From NCBI GenBank assembly GCA_036250195.1, contig JAVHZZ010000011.1, forward strand, positions 51,653,311-51,717,310: DNA of 64,000 bases. Reading direction: 5' to 3'. Shown here one piece after another: positions 44,346-55,903 of the stretch. Every line of letters starts with the position of its first letter. Within the stretch, counting starts at the first letter, position 1. The position numbers and the translations under genes are program-made. The DNA is from Mixophyes australis. Taxonomy: Eukaryota; Chordata; Amphibia; Anura; Limnodynastidae. The notes beneath the pieces are model-generated. The model was not told the origin of the DNA. It did no database searches and was given only the letters and a program-made list of their open reading frames with translations.

Positions 44346-44399
44346 AGAAGGGGTAGGATAGAGCGTAGAGCAGTTGGGAAATTTACAGAAGTGAAAGAG

Positions 44400-44580
44400 G
44401 AGGGTGGTAGCAGTGTTCAACAAAGCTCCATTGCTAATTGTCATTGCTGAAATCCAAATATACAAGTCCTTGCAGCCTTTTTTGCTGAATTTGTAAAAGT
44501 GTAGGGAGTTCTATACACCCAAAGACAAGAGCTCCATTGCTGAATTTGTCATTGCTGAAATCTAAATGCTGAATGTACAC
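44400..44580 (+). mobile_element. Stray fragment of the hAT subterminal repeat
   Basis: AGCTCCATTGCTAATTGTCA and a second similar unit about 115 bp later are the reverse complement of the 120-bp units at 16636-17060. Confidence 0.65.
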
Positions 44581-44805
44581 CGCATTGTTCATAAATCACA
44601 GTTTGTGTGCTTGCAATTTTTTAAAAAATCTCTATGGCAGTTGAAAACTGTGAGTTTTAAAAATATGCTATTTTATATGGTTTGGCTTTAAATGAATATT
44701 TTGCTTTTAATGCAGCACATGATGTGATTCAAAAACATGCAGTTTTCCAATACTGCACTTTAATAATTTTGATATACCCCAATTTGTTAGATATTTGGTG
44801 AGTCC

Positions 44806-44973
44806 TGGGGGTATATTTACTAAACTGCAGGTTTGAAAAAGTGGAGATGCTGCCTACAGCAACCAGTCAGACTCTAGCTGTCATTTTGTAGAATGTACTA
44901 AATAAATGAAAGCTACAATCTTATTGGTTGCTATAAGCAACATCTCCACTTTTTCAAACCTAAATATATACCA
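44806..44973. mobile_element. Palindromic MITE
   Basis: The left arm GTTTGAAAAAGTGGAGATG and the right arm CATCTCCACTTTTTCAAAC are exact reverse complements. The outer ends (GGTATATTTA and TAAATATATACC) also pair roughly. The centre carries ATAAATGAAAGCTA. Another partial copy lies at 45275-45383. Confidence 0.85.
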
Positions 44974-45274
44974 CCTGATTGCAAGGACTAGACATGTTAT
45001 TCCCAAGTACATTCCATATACTGTAAAGTAGAATAGATTTTTTTTACTTCTAGCAACATACATTATTTGGCTGAACACTTAATAGGTGATATAACGTGGT
45101 CAGACTACCAGATGCTACCATTTGTATTACGTTATTAGTCTCTGCAATTTTGTGAAAATAGTTCAACTGGAGACTGGATGACCCCTTACTAAATCGCCCT
45201 TTTGTACATGAAAAAAAATCCATTCAATACTACGAAATATTTAACATTAAAAATACACAAGATATGTCAGACTT

Positions 45275-45383
45275 TACTAAGGGGTACTAGAAAGTACTAG
45301 ATAAATGATCGCTAGAATCTGATTGGTTGTTATGGGCAGCACCTCCACTTTTACTTTTTAGATTGTTTAGGAAATCTACCCCT
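45275..45383. mobile_element. Partial copy of the same MITE
   Basis: ATAAATGATCGCTAGAATCT and TGATTGGTTGTTATGGGCAG match the right half of the MITE at 44806-44973. The left arm is missing. Confidence 0.65.
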
Positions 45384-45539
45384 AAATGGGAAGCACACAA
45401 ATGTGTAGTTAGGAGGTAAACTTAAGATTCAGCTTAAAAAAGAAAGCACCAAAGGACTTGACAAGCTTAGAAACTGTATATTAGCGCAAAGCCACAAAAC
45501 TAACACAGAGAAAAAGACTTTTCAGCAACTAGCGGCAGT

Positions 45540-46060
45540 ACGTAAAACTCTTAAAATACCTTTATTCATAAAAACTGAACAATTGTTAAACATCAGCAAT
45601 TAGAAGGTAGTAACACGTTTTAGAAATCTCATTTCCACATTTACTAAGAAACAAGGAAAGGAGACACATAATATACTGATAAAAGATGCTTCAGGGAAGT
45701 GCATAAGGGAATATAATGGAGTTACTAATGCTTTGAAACTATTTAAGACTTGTTATAAAACCTTTTACTGGTTGACTCCTCCTCCTCAAGTGAAGGATCT
45801 AAAAGCATACTTAACAGCACTGCCTATTAGGAAATTGGCAAGAGCTCAACGAGAATCCATGGCTAGCTCAATAATTGAGGAAGAAGTTGACTTATTAAAA
45901 GTACCCCACAAGACAAAAGCCCTGGACTAGATGGGTTTAGCGTGTTTAAGATGGAAATTCTACTAATGATAACTAGTGCCTTTATATCAATGCCAAAGGA
46001 AACACTAAATTGCAGCAAACACTAAATAGAATTGATGAACCCCACATAATCATGCTCCCA
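45540..46060 (+). pseudogene. Decayed L1/Tx1-like LINE ORF2 fragment
   Basis: The frame 45733-45930 and its continuation give sequence with the pattern of the L1-type linker before RT (a Pro/Leu-rich start, a glutamate-rich IIEEEVDLL block, then ALDGFSVF-like sequence after a stop). It resembles the stretch before RT domain 1 in L1/Tx1 ORF2. The catalytic RT motifs are absent and there are several stops. The assignment is tentative. Confidence 0.4.
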
Positions 46061-46429
46061 AAACTATATACTATAACTATATCTGTGATGCAGCCGCGCA
46101 GGCGTGCCCCCCCGGGCTGACATCTGCCAGCCCGTGTCTTGCTTTGGGACTATGGAAATACAAAAAAAAAAAGACATATGCGTATTTATCCCAATTATAG
46201 CTTTCTTTTGTCGTGTGCAAGAGGCTTGTGTGCAATAATTAGCTGCCAGCCAGTGAGTGGCCAGCATAATGCGCCAGGGCATCAGGGCTCACCTGTGGTC
46301 ATTTGAAATTTTGGAGCTACAACGTACTAATGAGGTCTAGACAAGTCATCGCATCGCACCCGTGCAATGGCTATTGTAGAGTTTTCCCACACTGGATAGG
46401 TTCTGTTCAATGCCTAGTCAAGTGGCTAC

Positions 46430-48422
46430 CTAGTAAAATCGAGGCCATCAGAGTGAACATCTCCTCCTCCCATCCCCCTCCATCCTCCCTTTTCCCCTCA
46501 CCTCCCCACAACAACCAACTCCGGTGCTCCTTCTGCCCCACTTCAGGTGAAGAAGTTCGCTCACTTATTCTATCCTCTCCACCCTCTACCTGTCCTCTCG
46601 ATCCTATCCCCTCTCGCCTCCTCCGCTCGCGCTCTCCCACTGCCTGCTCTTACCTAGCCCACCTCTTCAACCTATCACTCTCCTCTGGCGTAGTCCCCTC
46701 CTCATTTAAACACGCTCTCATCTCTCCCATCCTCAAAAAACCCAATCTTGACCCCACCTCTCCTGGCCTATCGCCCTATCTCACTTCTCCCCTTTGCCTC
46801 TAAACTACTTGAGAGGATTGTCTGCAGCCACCTCACCAGACACCTCTCGGACTATTCCCTCCTCGACCTCTCCAATATGGTTTCCGCCCCCTGAACTCCA
46901 CCGAAACTGCCCTGGCCAAAGTTACCAATGATCTACTTTTAGCCAAATCCAAGGGTCACTTCTCCCTACTCATCCTCCTCGACCTTTCTGCGGCCTTTGA
47001 CACCGTAGACCACCCCCTCCTGCTACAAACCCTCCTCTCTCTTGGCTTATCTGGGTCTGTCCTCGCCTGGTTCACCTCATACCTCGCTAACCGCTCCTTC
47101 TCTGTATCCACGTCTGGCTCCTCCTCCACCCCCTCCCCTCTTCCTGTCGGAGTCCCTCAGGGCTCTGTTCTCGTCCCTCTACTCTTTTCACTCTATACCT
47201 CCTTCCTTGGTGCTCTCATCTCCTCCTTCGGTCTTCAGTATCACCTTTATGCCGATGACATCCAACTCTACACCTCCTCGCCTGATCTCTCCCCCACCCT
47301 CCTCTCTCGTGTATCCGACTGCCTCTCTGCCATCTCCTCCTGGATGTCCTCCTGCTTTCTCAAAATTAACATCTCTAAAATGGAACTCATTGTCTTTCCT
47401 CCCCCCAGGCTCCCCTCCCACCACGACCTCTCTATCACCGTCAACAGCACCACCATCTCTTCTGTCACCCAACTTCGCTGCCTGGGCGTTACCTTCGACT
47501 CCTCTCTCTCTTTTGCACCCCACATTCAATCCCTCGCCCAAGCCTGTCGCTTCCAGCTTCGCAATGTTGCCCGCATCCGGCCCTTCCTCTCTCAGGATGC
47601 CACCAAAATCATTATCCACGCACTCATTATCTCCCGCCTCGATTATTGCAACCTCCTCCTCTCCGGCCTCCCCCTCTGCCACCTTGCCCCCCTCCGCTCT
47701 ATTCTCAATGCGGCTGCAAGACTCATCTTCCTCTCTTGCCGCTCCTCCTCCGCATCCCCCCTCTGCCTTGCCCTTCACTGGCTCCCCATCCCCTACAGAA
47801 TCCTTTTCAAACTCCTGACCACCACGTTCAAGGCTCTTTCCCAGTCCACTCCCCCCTATATCTCTAACCTCCTCTCCATTCACACTCCTGCCCGCTCCCT
47901 GCACTCGGCCAATGACCGTCGCCTCTCCTCCACCCTGGTCACCTCTTCCCACTCCAGAATCCAGGACTTCTCCCGTGCAGCCCCCCTTCACTGGAACAAC
48001 CTCCCTCGCTCCATCCGTCTCTCTCCCAATCTAAGCTCCTTCAAACGAGCACTTAAAACTCACCTCTTCCTCAAAGCCTACCATCCTTCCACCTAACCCA
48101 TATTCCCCTCTCTCCTCCCGGTCCCCTCTCCCTCCCATATGCATCTACTGACTTCCTTTGTGCCTGAGTCTTGTTAACCCTCCCTTAGGATGTAAGCTCA
48201 CTTGAGCAGGGCCCTCTTCCCTCCTGTATCCATACCTGTTCTTCTGCTCCGTCCTTACTGCATTAGCCTGCCTGGAGCCTCTGAAGTTTGGTATTTATTG
48301 TTTATTGTTCAGTAATGTCTTACCCTGTATAGTCTACTGTTTTGTACAGTGTACGGCGCTGCGGAACCCTTGTGGCGCCAAACAAATAAAGGATAATAAT
48401 AATAATAATAAAAAAAAAAAAA
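46430..48422 (+). mobile_element. L2-type LINE, 5'-truncated
   Basis: It starts near 46430 within the linker before RT and ends with a typical 3' end (GGCGCTGCGGAACCCTTGTG, then AATAAAGGATAATAATAATA and an A-run). The endonuclease is missing, as expected for a 5'-truncated LINE insertion. Confidence 0.85.
46440..48096 (+). pseudogene. L2-type LINE reverse transcriptase, broken
   Basis: Coding starts in the frame of 46303-46803 (PLDPIPSRLL, HALISPILKKPNLDPTSP). It is shifted and stopped around 46800-46900, then resumes ([14 protein letters not shown] at about 46983, VGVPQGSVL at about 47148, YADD at 47248-47259). The 47344-48096 frame holds the thumb and the C-terminal conserved part ([32 protein letters not shown]) and ends at the normal place. 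This enzyme copies LINE RNA at a nicked target. Several frameshifts disable it. The Pro/Ser-rich frame at 47042-47818 is a shadow. Confidence 0.85.
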
Positions 48423-50690
48423 GTGGAGAAGAACGGCAAAAAGAAGACTCTGTGATCAAGCAAGAAAATGCCAGAAGGGAGAAACAAGATACAATGATCA
48501 ACAGAGAAGCTGGTAGAGACATGAAAGATGCCAGAGGAGTGGGAGAAAGAGGAAAGATGACAGTGACAACAGGAGAAAGAGGAAAGATGACAGTGACAGC
48601 CAGTGCAGAGCTGGAGAGAATCGGAATCAAGAAAGAAGACTGTATGAAGCAGCAGAAAGAGGGCAAAAGAGCTATCATGGTTCCCCCTGATTCCAATGAA
48701 AGCTGCTAGAAGGGCCTTTGGACATCTCTCTTCTAGGCCCATGTCTGCACTCTATCGTTCATACACTTTGGCACAAGCAGGGCTGTGTGCAAGTAGTGAG
48801 CATAAGGCCCTGGATCTTTAGGACTGTTTAGGTGAAGTACAGTATATATTCAGTGGGTGTATTTGTTAAGTACAGGATTAGCATGGGCAGCAGTTATAAG
48901 TCAGGATTAGCCTGTAACCCCATTTAATTCAGACACAAGGCCTGTGAGTTTGGATTGGCATTATGCCGGTAGCAGCTAGGTGGTACCCTGCCAGTTGTAA
49001 ATGCGCCCAGGCTGTTCCCGCTGTAGTATATTTAGGAAGTAATTTTGTGTTGTATCATTCACTGTGCTGTATGTTACTGCATTGTACTGTATGGTGTGTT
49101 TTGTGTAAGTATTTTCCCTTATAGAATTCAGATGTCCCATTAAAGGTAGGCTTTTGGTATCTGTATTCCCTGTCTACAAATTTTTATTTTTGTCTGTGAA
49201 CTGTGAGGTTTGAGTTAGTGTACTACATAACACCCAGTGTAGGAGTTTATAGTTTTGTGGCATCTGGTGACATAGCATGAAGTTCCTGTGCAACACTAAA
49301 AAGTGTAAATTGACTGTTAACAAAAACAAAAGTTTCAAAATGTATTTAGCACAGTGCTAAAAAAAAAACAGTTTTAAACACACGGGGCTTCATTTAGGGC
49401 AAGAGCAAAGTAGGGAATTATAACAATGTAAAGGTCATTTATGAAAGTGCAAAACTGTGGGCCCGGAGTTCAAATGCTATTAGTGACTCCACATCCCAAT
49501 TTATGTGCTAGAGAACCCATTTTTATAGGTAAGTGAGTGAATTTGCTGGGCAATATAGTAATGTTTGCAGTGGTACAATATGCTGCATTTTCAGACAGTA
49601 ACAGCTAGACTTTTTTTACAGGACAAAATTATTTAAATGCTGTTCAAGGGATGGAGTATACACATTTAGTGGAACATTTCCTAGTTTGTGGGTAGCTGAA
49701 TAGCATTTTTCTCCCTGCAAAAGTATATTTTTTTAACACACCCTCAGTTGTGGTGGGAACCAGGCCTCAGCCCCTATGTAACACTCCTAGAGGCAGGTGT
49801 TGATTGGATCATACATGGTCCCTGGATGCTGTTCTTTCACGTCATGGCAATGGGACACAGAACCGCCAAATCCCCGATACAAGTAGGACACCAAGCATGT
49901 AAATATTTCTGGACAAAGAATGATTTGCAACAATTACAATTTGAATACAGTGTACACAAGCCTGAGCTAATATAGGTTTTAGTTACGGTATCTTATAGTG
50001 TATATAACTTGGTTGTTGCTATAGGCTTTACTTCCAGAATAACAAAGGCAATATCAAAATCCCTATATGTCAATACATCTATATTGTAAAAAGTTTGGTT
50101 ACAACTATGCTTCACAGTACTCTGGGCACCTTTTGATAACCGTAACGTGACCATATACTCAACAGCGTTCTTTGCTGAGGCTGTAATACTCTAACCCTTG
50201 AATATGTGGGGTCACATAAATGGTCTAAGAATACAGTAATACAGTTCTAGTCCCTGATATCTTAAATAACATTCAATTCAAGCAATACACCACAAGCAAA
50301 TTATATCACAGTCAGGGAATCCCCTTTAAAGAAGTCCGTCATCAGCAGAGCTAATTAGCATACATGTTTTCACTAGTCAAACTTTATATACATATACCCA
50401 TTATAACCAGACAGGAGGCACTTTTATTATAATGGAGACAAACAATTATAATGGCAGTCTTTTAACTTCAGTACAGCAATCATAAACAGAAGTTACTGTA
50501 TCAGGTATAACACAATGCAGTGTGTTGTCAGGGCTATTATCACTGTGCTTTAATCTGATCTTGCATGAGAAATGTCAGGAATGATGCTGTTCCTTTGCTA
50601 GCATATTCAGGTTATGATGGGTTGCAGGATGCTTCAGATACCAGGTTACTATCAGAGTGGTGATTAAATCTGTAATTCAATTAGAACTGG
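48423..50690. other. Spacer without recognised genes
   Basis: A Lys/Glu-rich frame at 48413-48709 has a 27-bp internal duplication (GAAAGAGGAAAGATGACAGT) and no known motif. The rest is AT-rich. A short frame at 49748-49975 is unrecognised. Confidence 0.4.
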
Positions 50691-50699
50691 GGTCATATG

Positions 50700-50785
50700 C
50701 TGCAGGTATGTACTGCGCTACGGAATTTGCTGGCGCTATATAAATAAATGTTGATGTTGATGTTGATGATGATGATGATGATGAA
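50700..50785 (+). mobile_element. L2-type LINE 3' end fragment with trinucleotide repeat
   Basis: TGCGCTACGGAATTTGCTGG and CGCTATATAAATAAATG form the usual end of L2-like LINEs, followed by GTT/GAT trinucleotide repeats (50750-50785). Confidence 0.7.
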
Positions 50786-50862
50786 GGTTGGGTAAGGTAC
50801 TCCATTTGTTAAGCAAATGTCTCTGTAAATCTAGCTCACAGCTCTTAAAATGTAGGATATAG

Positions 50863-52035
50863 CAGCAGTTCCCAAAGTGTGCGCTGCGGCTCCCTGGGGT
50901 GCTCCGGCACTGTCACAGGGGTGCCACGATTGCCCTCGGAGAAAAAAATAAATAAAAGAATAAAAATAAAAAAGAACTTACCAATCCAGCGCCGGATCCT
51001 CCTCACTGTTCTCACTGACTGCCGGGTGTGACGTCATCACATCCGACAGTGTCAGTGAGGAGCAGCAGCAGAGAGGACATCAGGAAAGAAGACAGCAGAA
51101 CATGAGGAAGAAGGTAAGAAAAGGAACAGAGAGTGAAGGGGGGCACAGAGAAAGAGAGAGACGCTGAAAGAGGGGAGGGGGGCACAGAGAGACAGACGCT
51201 GAAGGAGGGGAGGGGGACACAGAGAGAGAGAGACGTTGAAGGAGGGGAGGGGGACACAGAAAGAGAGAGACGCTGAAGGAGGGGAGGGGGGCACAGAGAG
51301 AGACGCTGAAGGAGGGGAGGGGGACTCAGAGAGAGAGACGCTGATGGAGGGGAGGGGGGCACAGAGAGAGAGACACTGAAGCAGGGGAGGGGCACACAGA
51401 GAGAGAGACACTGAAGGAGGGGAGGGGGACAGAGATTGAGAGTCGCTGAAAGAGGGGAGGGCGACTCAGAGAGAGAGACGCTGAAGGAAGGGAAGGAGAC
51501 ACAGAGATAGAAACGCTGAAGGAGGGGAGGTGGACACAGAGAGAGAGATGCTGAAGGAGGGGAGGGGGACACAGAAAGAGAGAGACGCTGAAGGAGGGGA
51601 GGTGGACACAGAGTGAGCTGGCAAAGACGGGGGGGCACAGAGTAAGCTGGCAAATCGGGGGGATGCAGAGTGAGTTGGCAAAGAGGGGGGACGCAGAGTG
51701 AGCTGGCAAAGAGGGGGTCATAGAGTGAGCTGGCAAAGAGGGGGACACAGAGTGCATTGGCAAAGAGCGGGACACAGTGTGAGATGGCAAAGAGAGGGAC
51801 ACAGAGTGTGAGATGGCAAAGAGGGGGACACACAGTGTGAGATGGCGAACGGGATACAGTAATATGATGAAGGGGCACAATGTGATGGTGAAGAGGTCTA
51901 AATACATCTTACGTCATTTTAACCAAACTATTTAAAAAACAGGACTACCCGGTAATTATTTTAGCTTAGGGGTGCCTTGGAAAAATTATGGTGACCCTAA
52001 GGATGCCTCGATCTGAGAAAGTTTGGGAACCACTG
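50863..52035. mobile_element. Non-autonomous hAT element, 1,173 bp
   Basis: The left end CAGCAGTTCCCAAAGTGTGC and the right end ...TTTGGGAACCACTG match the family of 5479-6370. Target-site duplications GGATATAG (50855-50862) and GGATATAC (52036-52043) agree at 7 of 8 bases. The interior has a central hairpin with TGACGTCA and a GAGAGACGCTGAAGGAGG minisatellite. The right part is duplicated at 59435-60037. Confidence 0.92.
51120..51850. repeat. Purine-rich minisatellite inside hAT
   Basis: Units of about 30-45 bp (GACGCTGAAGGAGGGGAGG, CACAGAGAGAGA) pass into GAGCTGGCAAAGAGGGGG units. The 288-codon minus-strand frame across it is repeat-derived. Confidence 0.9.
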
Positions 52036-52043
52036 GGATATAC

Positions 52044-53430
52044 TGTGTAGGGAGTGAGAATACATAGTCAGTTTGAATACACAGACCTGTTTCCTGTTGT
52101 GCATATAGTTTTCAGCTCCAATCTGGCTCACTGATATCAGCCCTTGTCTTCAGATCTTTGCAAATTTTGCAAAGGGTTCTGGCTGGAAAAACACCTCTGC
52201 AGCAGTGTCACCGTCAATGGGGACTATAGCAGTGGCATGCTCATCCCTAACACAGACATGCCGCTTATTACCTGTTAGAGCAACTCACTTTCTGTGGCGG
52301 GTCTTAAGCATTAGCCTATCTAGCCTAGGCTGTCTTCCATCAGAAGTTTGGTTTGGCTTCCTATGTTGTCTAGCAACAATTGACAGCTGTTATGAGCATG
52401 AGCAGAACTATCTATTCAATTTCATTAATTCTGAAAGTTTTCTGCTGAGGTCATCAAGAAGTGCCTTTAGTCATATAAAAGGAACCTTCTTGCTTTGGTC
52501 CCTGCCTTAGACAAATTTGACCTACCTTTTGTCTTAACCCTTTGATATCCTGTTTGCTGACCTGCTATACCGTGTATTGGCCTAGCTTTGGACTCTGCAC
52601 TCGCTCTTTATTATTCCTTTGGCATCCTGCTTCCTAATGTGACTATTACCGTGTACTGACCTGGCTAAGACAAGTGGACTTGCTTTCGTTTCATCTTCTG
52701 GAACTTGCTTACTGATATTTACTAACCATTTACTGACATGATTTGCATACTGGTCACGTTGCAGTCTGTTTCCTGGAAGTCTCCTAACTTGACCACCGCT
52801 ACATATATCTGTACACACATATTGCATTGTGCAGCCCTGGACATACAGTCTCCGGAGATTAACCCCTTCAGGCTGTACTTTCTTCAAGTCCCCTCAGTAT
52901 TGACCCAAAGGGCTGGGACTCTGGACACTGACTTTATTATTGTGACATTAAGCCTTCAGCCTTCTTCATGTCTGTTTCTGTGCCTGAAAACTGCCTCCCT
53001 TGGATCATCACCTCTACAGTCTCATGGATCACTTTCAGCTAGGTTTCATCAGCAACTCCTTTCTGATCAGCCAACATCCAGTCTTGGAGATCCGATCACC
53101 AGAATAAGGTAACAGACATTATTAGTTATACTGTTATCATGACAAGCAAACTATCTCTCAGCAGCAACATGTCAGAAGCAGTCCCCGCACTTCTCCTGTG
53201 TGCCAGGGACAGTTGCCTCTCTCTGCCGCTGGGTACTTCCCATTGCCTGACCACTGTTTTACTTCTGCTTCACAGGTTACTGTCCTGGAAGGCTGCGACC
53301 TGCGCATCCCCAGCTGTGAATTTCAAACTCCCTGATAGGGGTCCCTGTGTGCCAGCCAGAACCTGCTGCCTCCAGATTCAGTAGCGCCAATACCAGCAAG
53401 TAGGCATTATTTTACTTTTCCAGCATGACA
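52044..53430 (+). mobile_element. LTR and leader-like part of a gypsy-type element
   Basis: GTGTACTGACCTGGCT and related phrases recall the U5 part of the chromovirus LTR at 9134-9850. A gag fragment follows. I could not set the LTR ends. Confidence 0.4.
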
Positions 53431-53491
53431 GTATACTCTGGCCAAGACAGATGGTACATGTGAACCCACTGCCAAGGAACTGCTTCTTCAC

Positions 53492-53878
53492 ATGGACAAG
53501 TGGGTTGAGCAGCAAGAATCAGATCAGGCCCAGCTGTTTCAGTGTATACAAGGGATGGTTTCCCATCTGGATTCCTTACAATACTCTCTGGCAGCCTCGC
53601 CACCTGTCCCCACAACCTCTTCCTCCTCATCTGCTCCTCCTCCGGTTTTAGCATCTATTGACTCCAATAATCTTCATATTACACCTCTAGAGAAGTATGA
53701 CGGGGACCCCAGGAAGTGCAGAGGTGTCATACAATTTGAGTGGAATTCCGAAAAGGACAAAATGTCCTTTATTATTAATTTACTTTGGTGTGGGCCTCAC
53801 CCCTTTGGGAATGGGATGAACCTATCCTGCAGAACTCAGCTTCCAGAATCCAGAAAAAAGAAAACAGAAGATGTATAA
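53492..53878 (+). pseudogene. Gypsy-type gag fragment (copy A)
   Basis: This 128-codon frame begins MDKWVEQQ, similar in place and composition to the chromovirus gag start. It contains YDGDPRKCRG, matching FDGDPKLCRG of that gag, followed by a short capsid-like stretch with an internal deletion. It then diverges and stops. Protease and pol are absent. It is the truncated 5' part of a related element rather than a gene. The same frame is open in the second copy at 61494-61880. Confidence 0.6.
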
Positions 53879-53947
53879 TGGGGGCACTCTGGGATGCAAA
53901 TGTAAAATCATTAAAAATTATCTTTATTATTAAATTTTAAACATATA

Positions 53948-54143
53948 GGGGGGTATTCAATTGACGGCGTGATCGCCGAAAAACGAGCGCTCGAAAAATA
54001 GTACCGTTAATACGGTAATCTGCGCTTAAAAAACGTTAATACGGTAATTTACTCGCTGGATTTCAGCGAGTAATTACCGTATTAATGGTAATATTTTCCG
54101 AGCGCTCGTTTTTCGGCGATCACGCCGTCAATTGAATACCCCC
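53948..54143. mobile_element. Palindromic MITE with long arms (copy A)
   Basis: The left arm GGGGTATTCAATTGACGGCG pairs with the right arm CGCCGTCAATTGAATACCCC, and the complementarity continues inward through CGAGCGCTCG. TA lies on both sides, compatible with a Tc1/mariner- or PIF-like target. The second copy is at 61950-62145. Confidence 0.88.
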
Positions 54144-54876
54144 ATAGTATTATCCTATTTAATGAAAAAGCCAGTGAAATATTTAAAAACAGAAGTAAAG
54201 GGATGTGAGATAAAATGTAGATCAACTACAAAATCTCTGTTGTCACTTGTGATAATCAATAAATGTGTATTTCACTCTTTATTTTGTGTCAAAGTAATTT
54301 GTATCCACTAATTCATAATCTCAATAAAATTTCATATCACTTGGTGATTAATATTTGCTGTAGGGGTATATCATTATTTCTCCTTACTTAAAACATTAAG
54401 CAACATAAGTGCAATATAATCACCATTAATGGTAGAGATGCTCACTGACCCCCGTGTTTTTGTTTTTGTTTTGGATCTGGATTAAGTTTGTGTTTTGGTT
54501 TTGGTTCTGATTTTGGCAAAACCGCCCTTGTGTGTTTTGGTTTTGGATCTGTATGTTTTTTGAAAAATTGCTAAAATATGCTAAAATCACATAATTTTGC
54601 ACTTGTTTTGTTCCTACATTATTATTGACCTCAACAACACTAATTATCAGTCATTTTTAGTCACTTTTGACCACCTCACAGGTATATTATTTTCATACAC
54701 TTTTGGACAAAGACTGCAGCGAGCTGGCTTGATGTTAATCGACAGAGAAACAACACAAACACATCTAGGAAACATTGCCACACAGCAGTGGCAGATAAAA
54801 AAGAAAAGTGATGCAAGATGGAATTGTCCTTGGGCATTCCCACCCACCCTTATGTAAGATATTGAAAAGGACAGAG

Positions 54877-55903
54877 CAAAAAAGGAGATTAAAGATACTG
54901 CACAAGCAGACATGGTTTAATAATGTAGAGTTCACTGTCCATGTCTGCTCATGCAGCATCTTTAATCTCCTTCTCCTTTTTGGTTACCTCCTTCTCATCC
55001 CTGAAGAACTGGCAAACTTATGTAGACACAGGAGTGGATATTACAACTGAAATGGCATTAGATCTGCTTCAGACACACTGTGACAAGGAACATGTGGGCA
55101 GCATGGAATCCGTCATGTTTGGAATGCACTGCATTGGACAGAGATTTAAACCAATATAGATGCAATCGAAGGGGAACGTACTTAAGTTAAAACGTGACCC
55201 ATTGGATGAAATCACAGATTTAAGAGAGCTTGTACATGAGAGAACTGCGCTTCAGAAGAATAATACAGAGGAGGCCCTAAGGCAGGACGATAAATATGTC
55301 CAGTTTAAAGAACAGCCAAGAGACCTGAAAAAACAAATAGGTGTGTCACCAGCTGTTGCAGACTAAGCTTTGGAAGATGAAGGTGAGGAGATCGCAGTCA
55401 CCCAGAGCACGCCTATAACACAGTTGGGGATGGGGAACCCAGTGAAAACAAAGTATGTGGTCACACATATGAGAGAGAAGCAATTGAATGGATCACTGAA
55501 AACTAACTTCAGAAGGGTAAATCCGCCAGGTGTCCAAAAATTGGCTGTGATCACTCTGGCATGAGTATATCAGATCTTGTTCCAGACAATGCACTAAAAA
55601 GAGCTATTCATTGACATTCACAGCAAAAAGCAAGATCATCACTAAGCTCTGAATCTACCCAGTCCCCAAAAAATATAATATAGCTAGGTACCTTTGACGT
55701 AAGGTGCAGGATACAAACACTTTGTGCAATACTGATGAAACAGCAGCAAAGTTAAAGGTTTGAGTAATACATATACACGTCTATTTAGACATTCATGCTA
55801 TACACGTCTATTTAGACATTCATGCTGCTAACATTACTTCTGCAAGAAACGTTGTTCTTTGTTAATAAAACTTTTGTCTTTAAAAAATAAATAAATAATA
55901 ATA
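54877..55903 (+). pseudogene. NSMCE2: Processed pseudogene of NSMCE2 (SMC5/6 SUMO ligase), copy A
   Basis: NSMCE2 (NSE2/MMS21) is the SUMO E3 ligase of the SMC5/6 DNA-repair complex. The frame from the ATG at 54941 matches its N-terminal part (ISF...SLKNWQ, ALDLLQ), then DLRELV, KYVQFKEQ and LKKQIG, and the acidic EDEGEEIAVTQS before the RING. After a one-base insertion near 55456, the SP-RING follows as CGHTYE (about 55460) and [10 protein letters not shown] (about 55533), then ALKRAIH. In-frame stops lie at 55157-55159 and 55364-55366, and more occur later. There are no introns. AATAAA at 55864-55869 and an A-rich tail mark reverse transcription of an mRNA. The first roughly 45 bases are also present inverted just upstream (54877-54915). 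It is non-functional. Confidence 0.85.

Noticed and set aside
47042..47818. 258-codon plus-strand and 267-codon minus-strand frames
   Set aside because: They overlap the L2-type RT in other frames; only the frames with FDTVDHP, YADD and LHWLP motifs are meaningful.
48413..48709. Lys/Glu-rich 99-codon stretch after the LINE A-run
   Set aside because: Low complexity with an internal duplication and no recognised domain.
49748..49975. 75-codon frame with a tryptophan-rich start
   Set aside because: No motif, no neighbours that would explain it, and no splice or promoter context. A chance frame is as likely.
51012..51878. 288-codon minus-strand reading frame rich in Ser, Leu, Pro and Cys
   Set aside because: It is the translation of a purine-rich minisatellite inside a non-autonomous hAT. 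All frames are open for the same reason, and the composition is repeat-driven.
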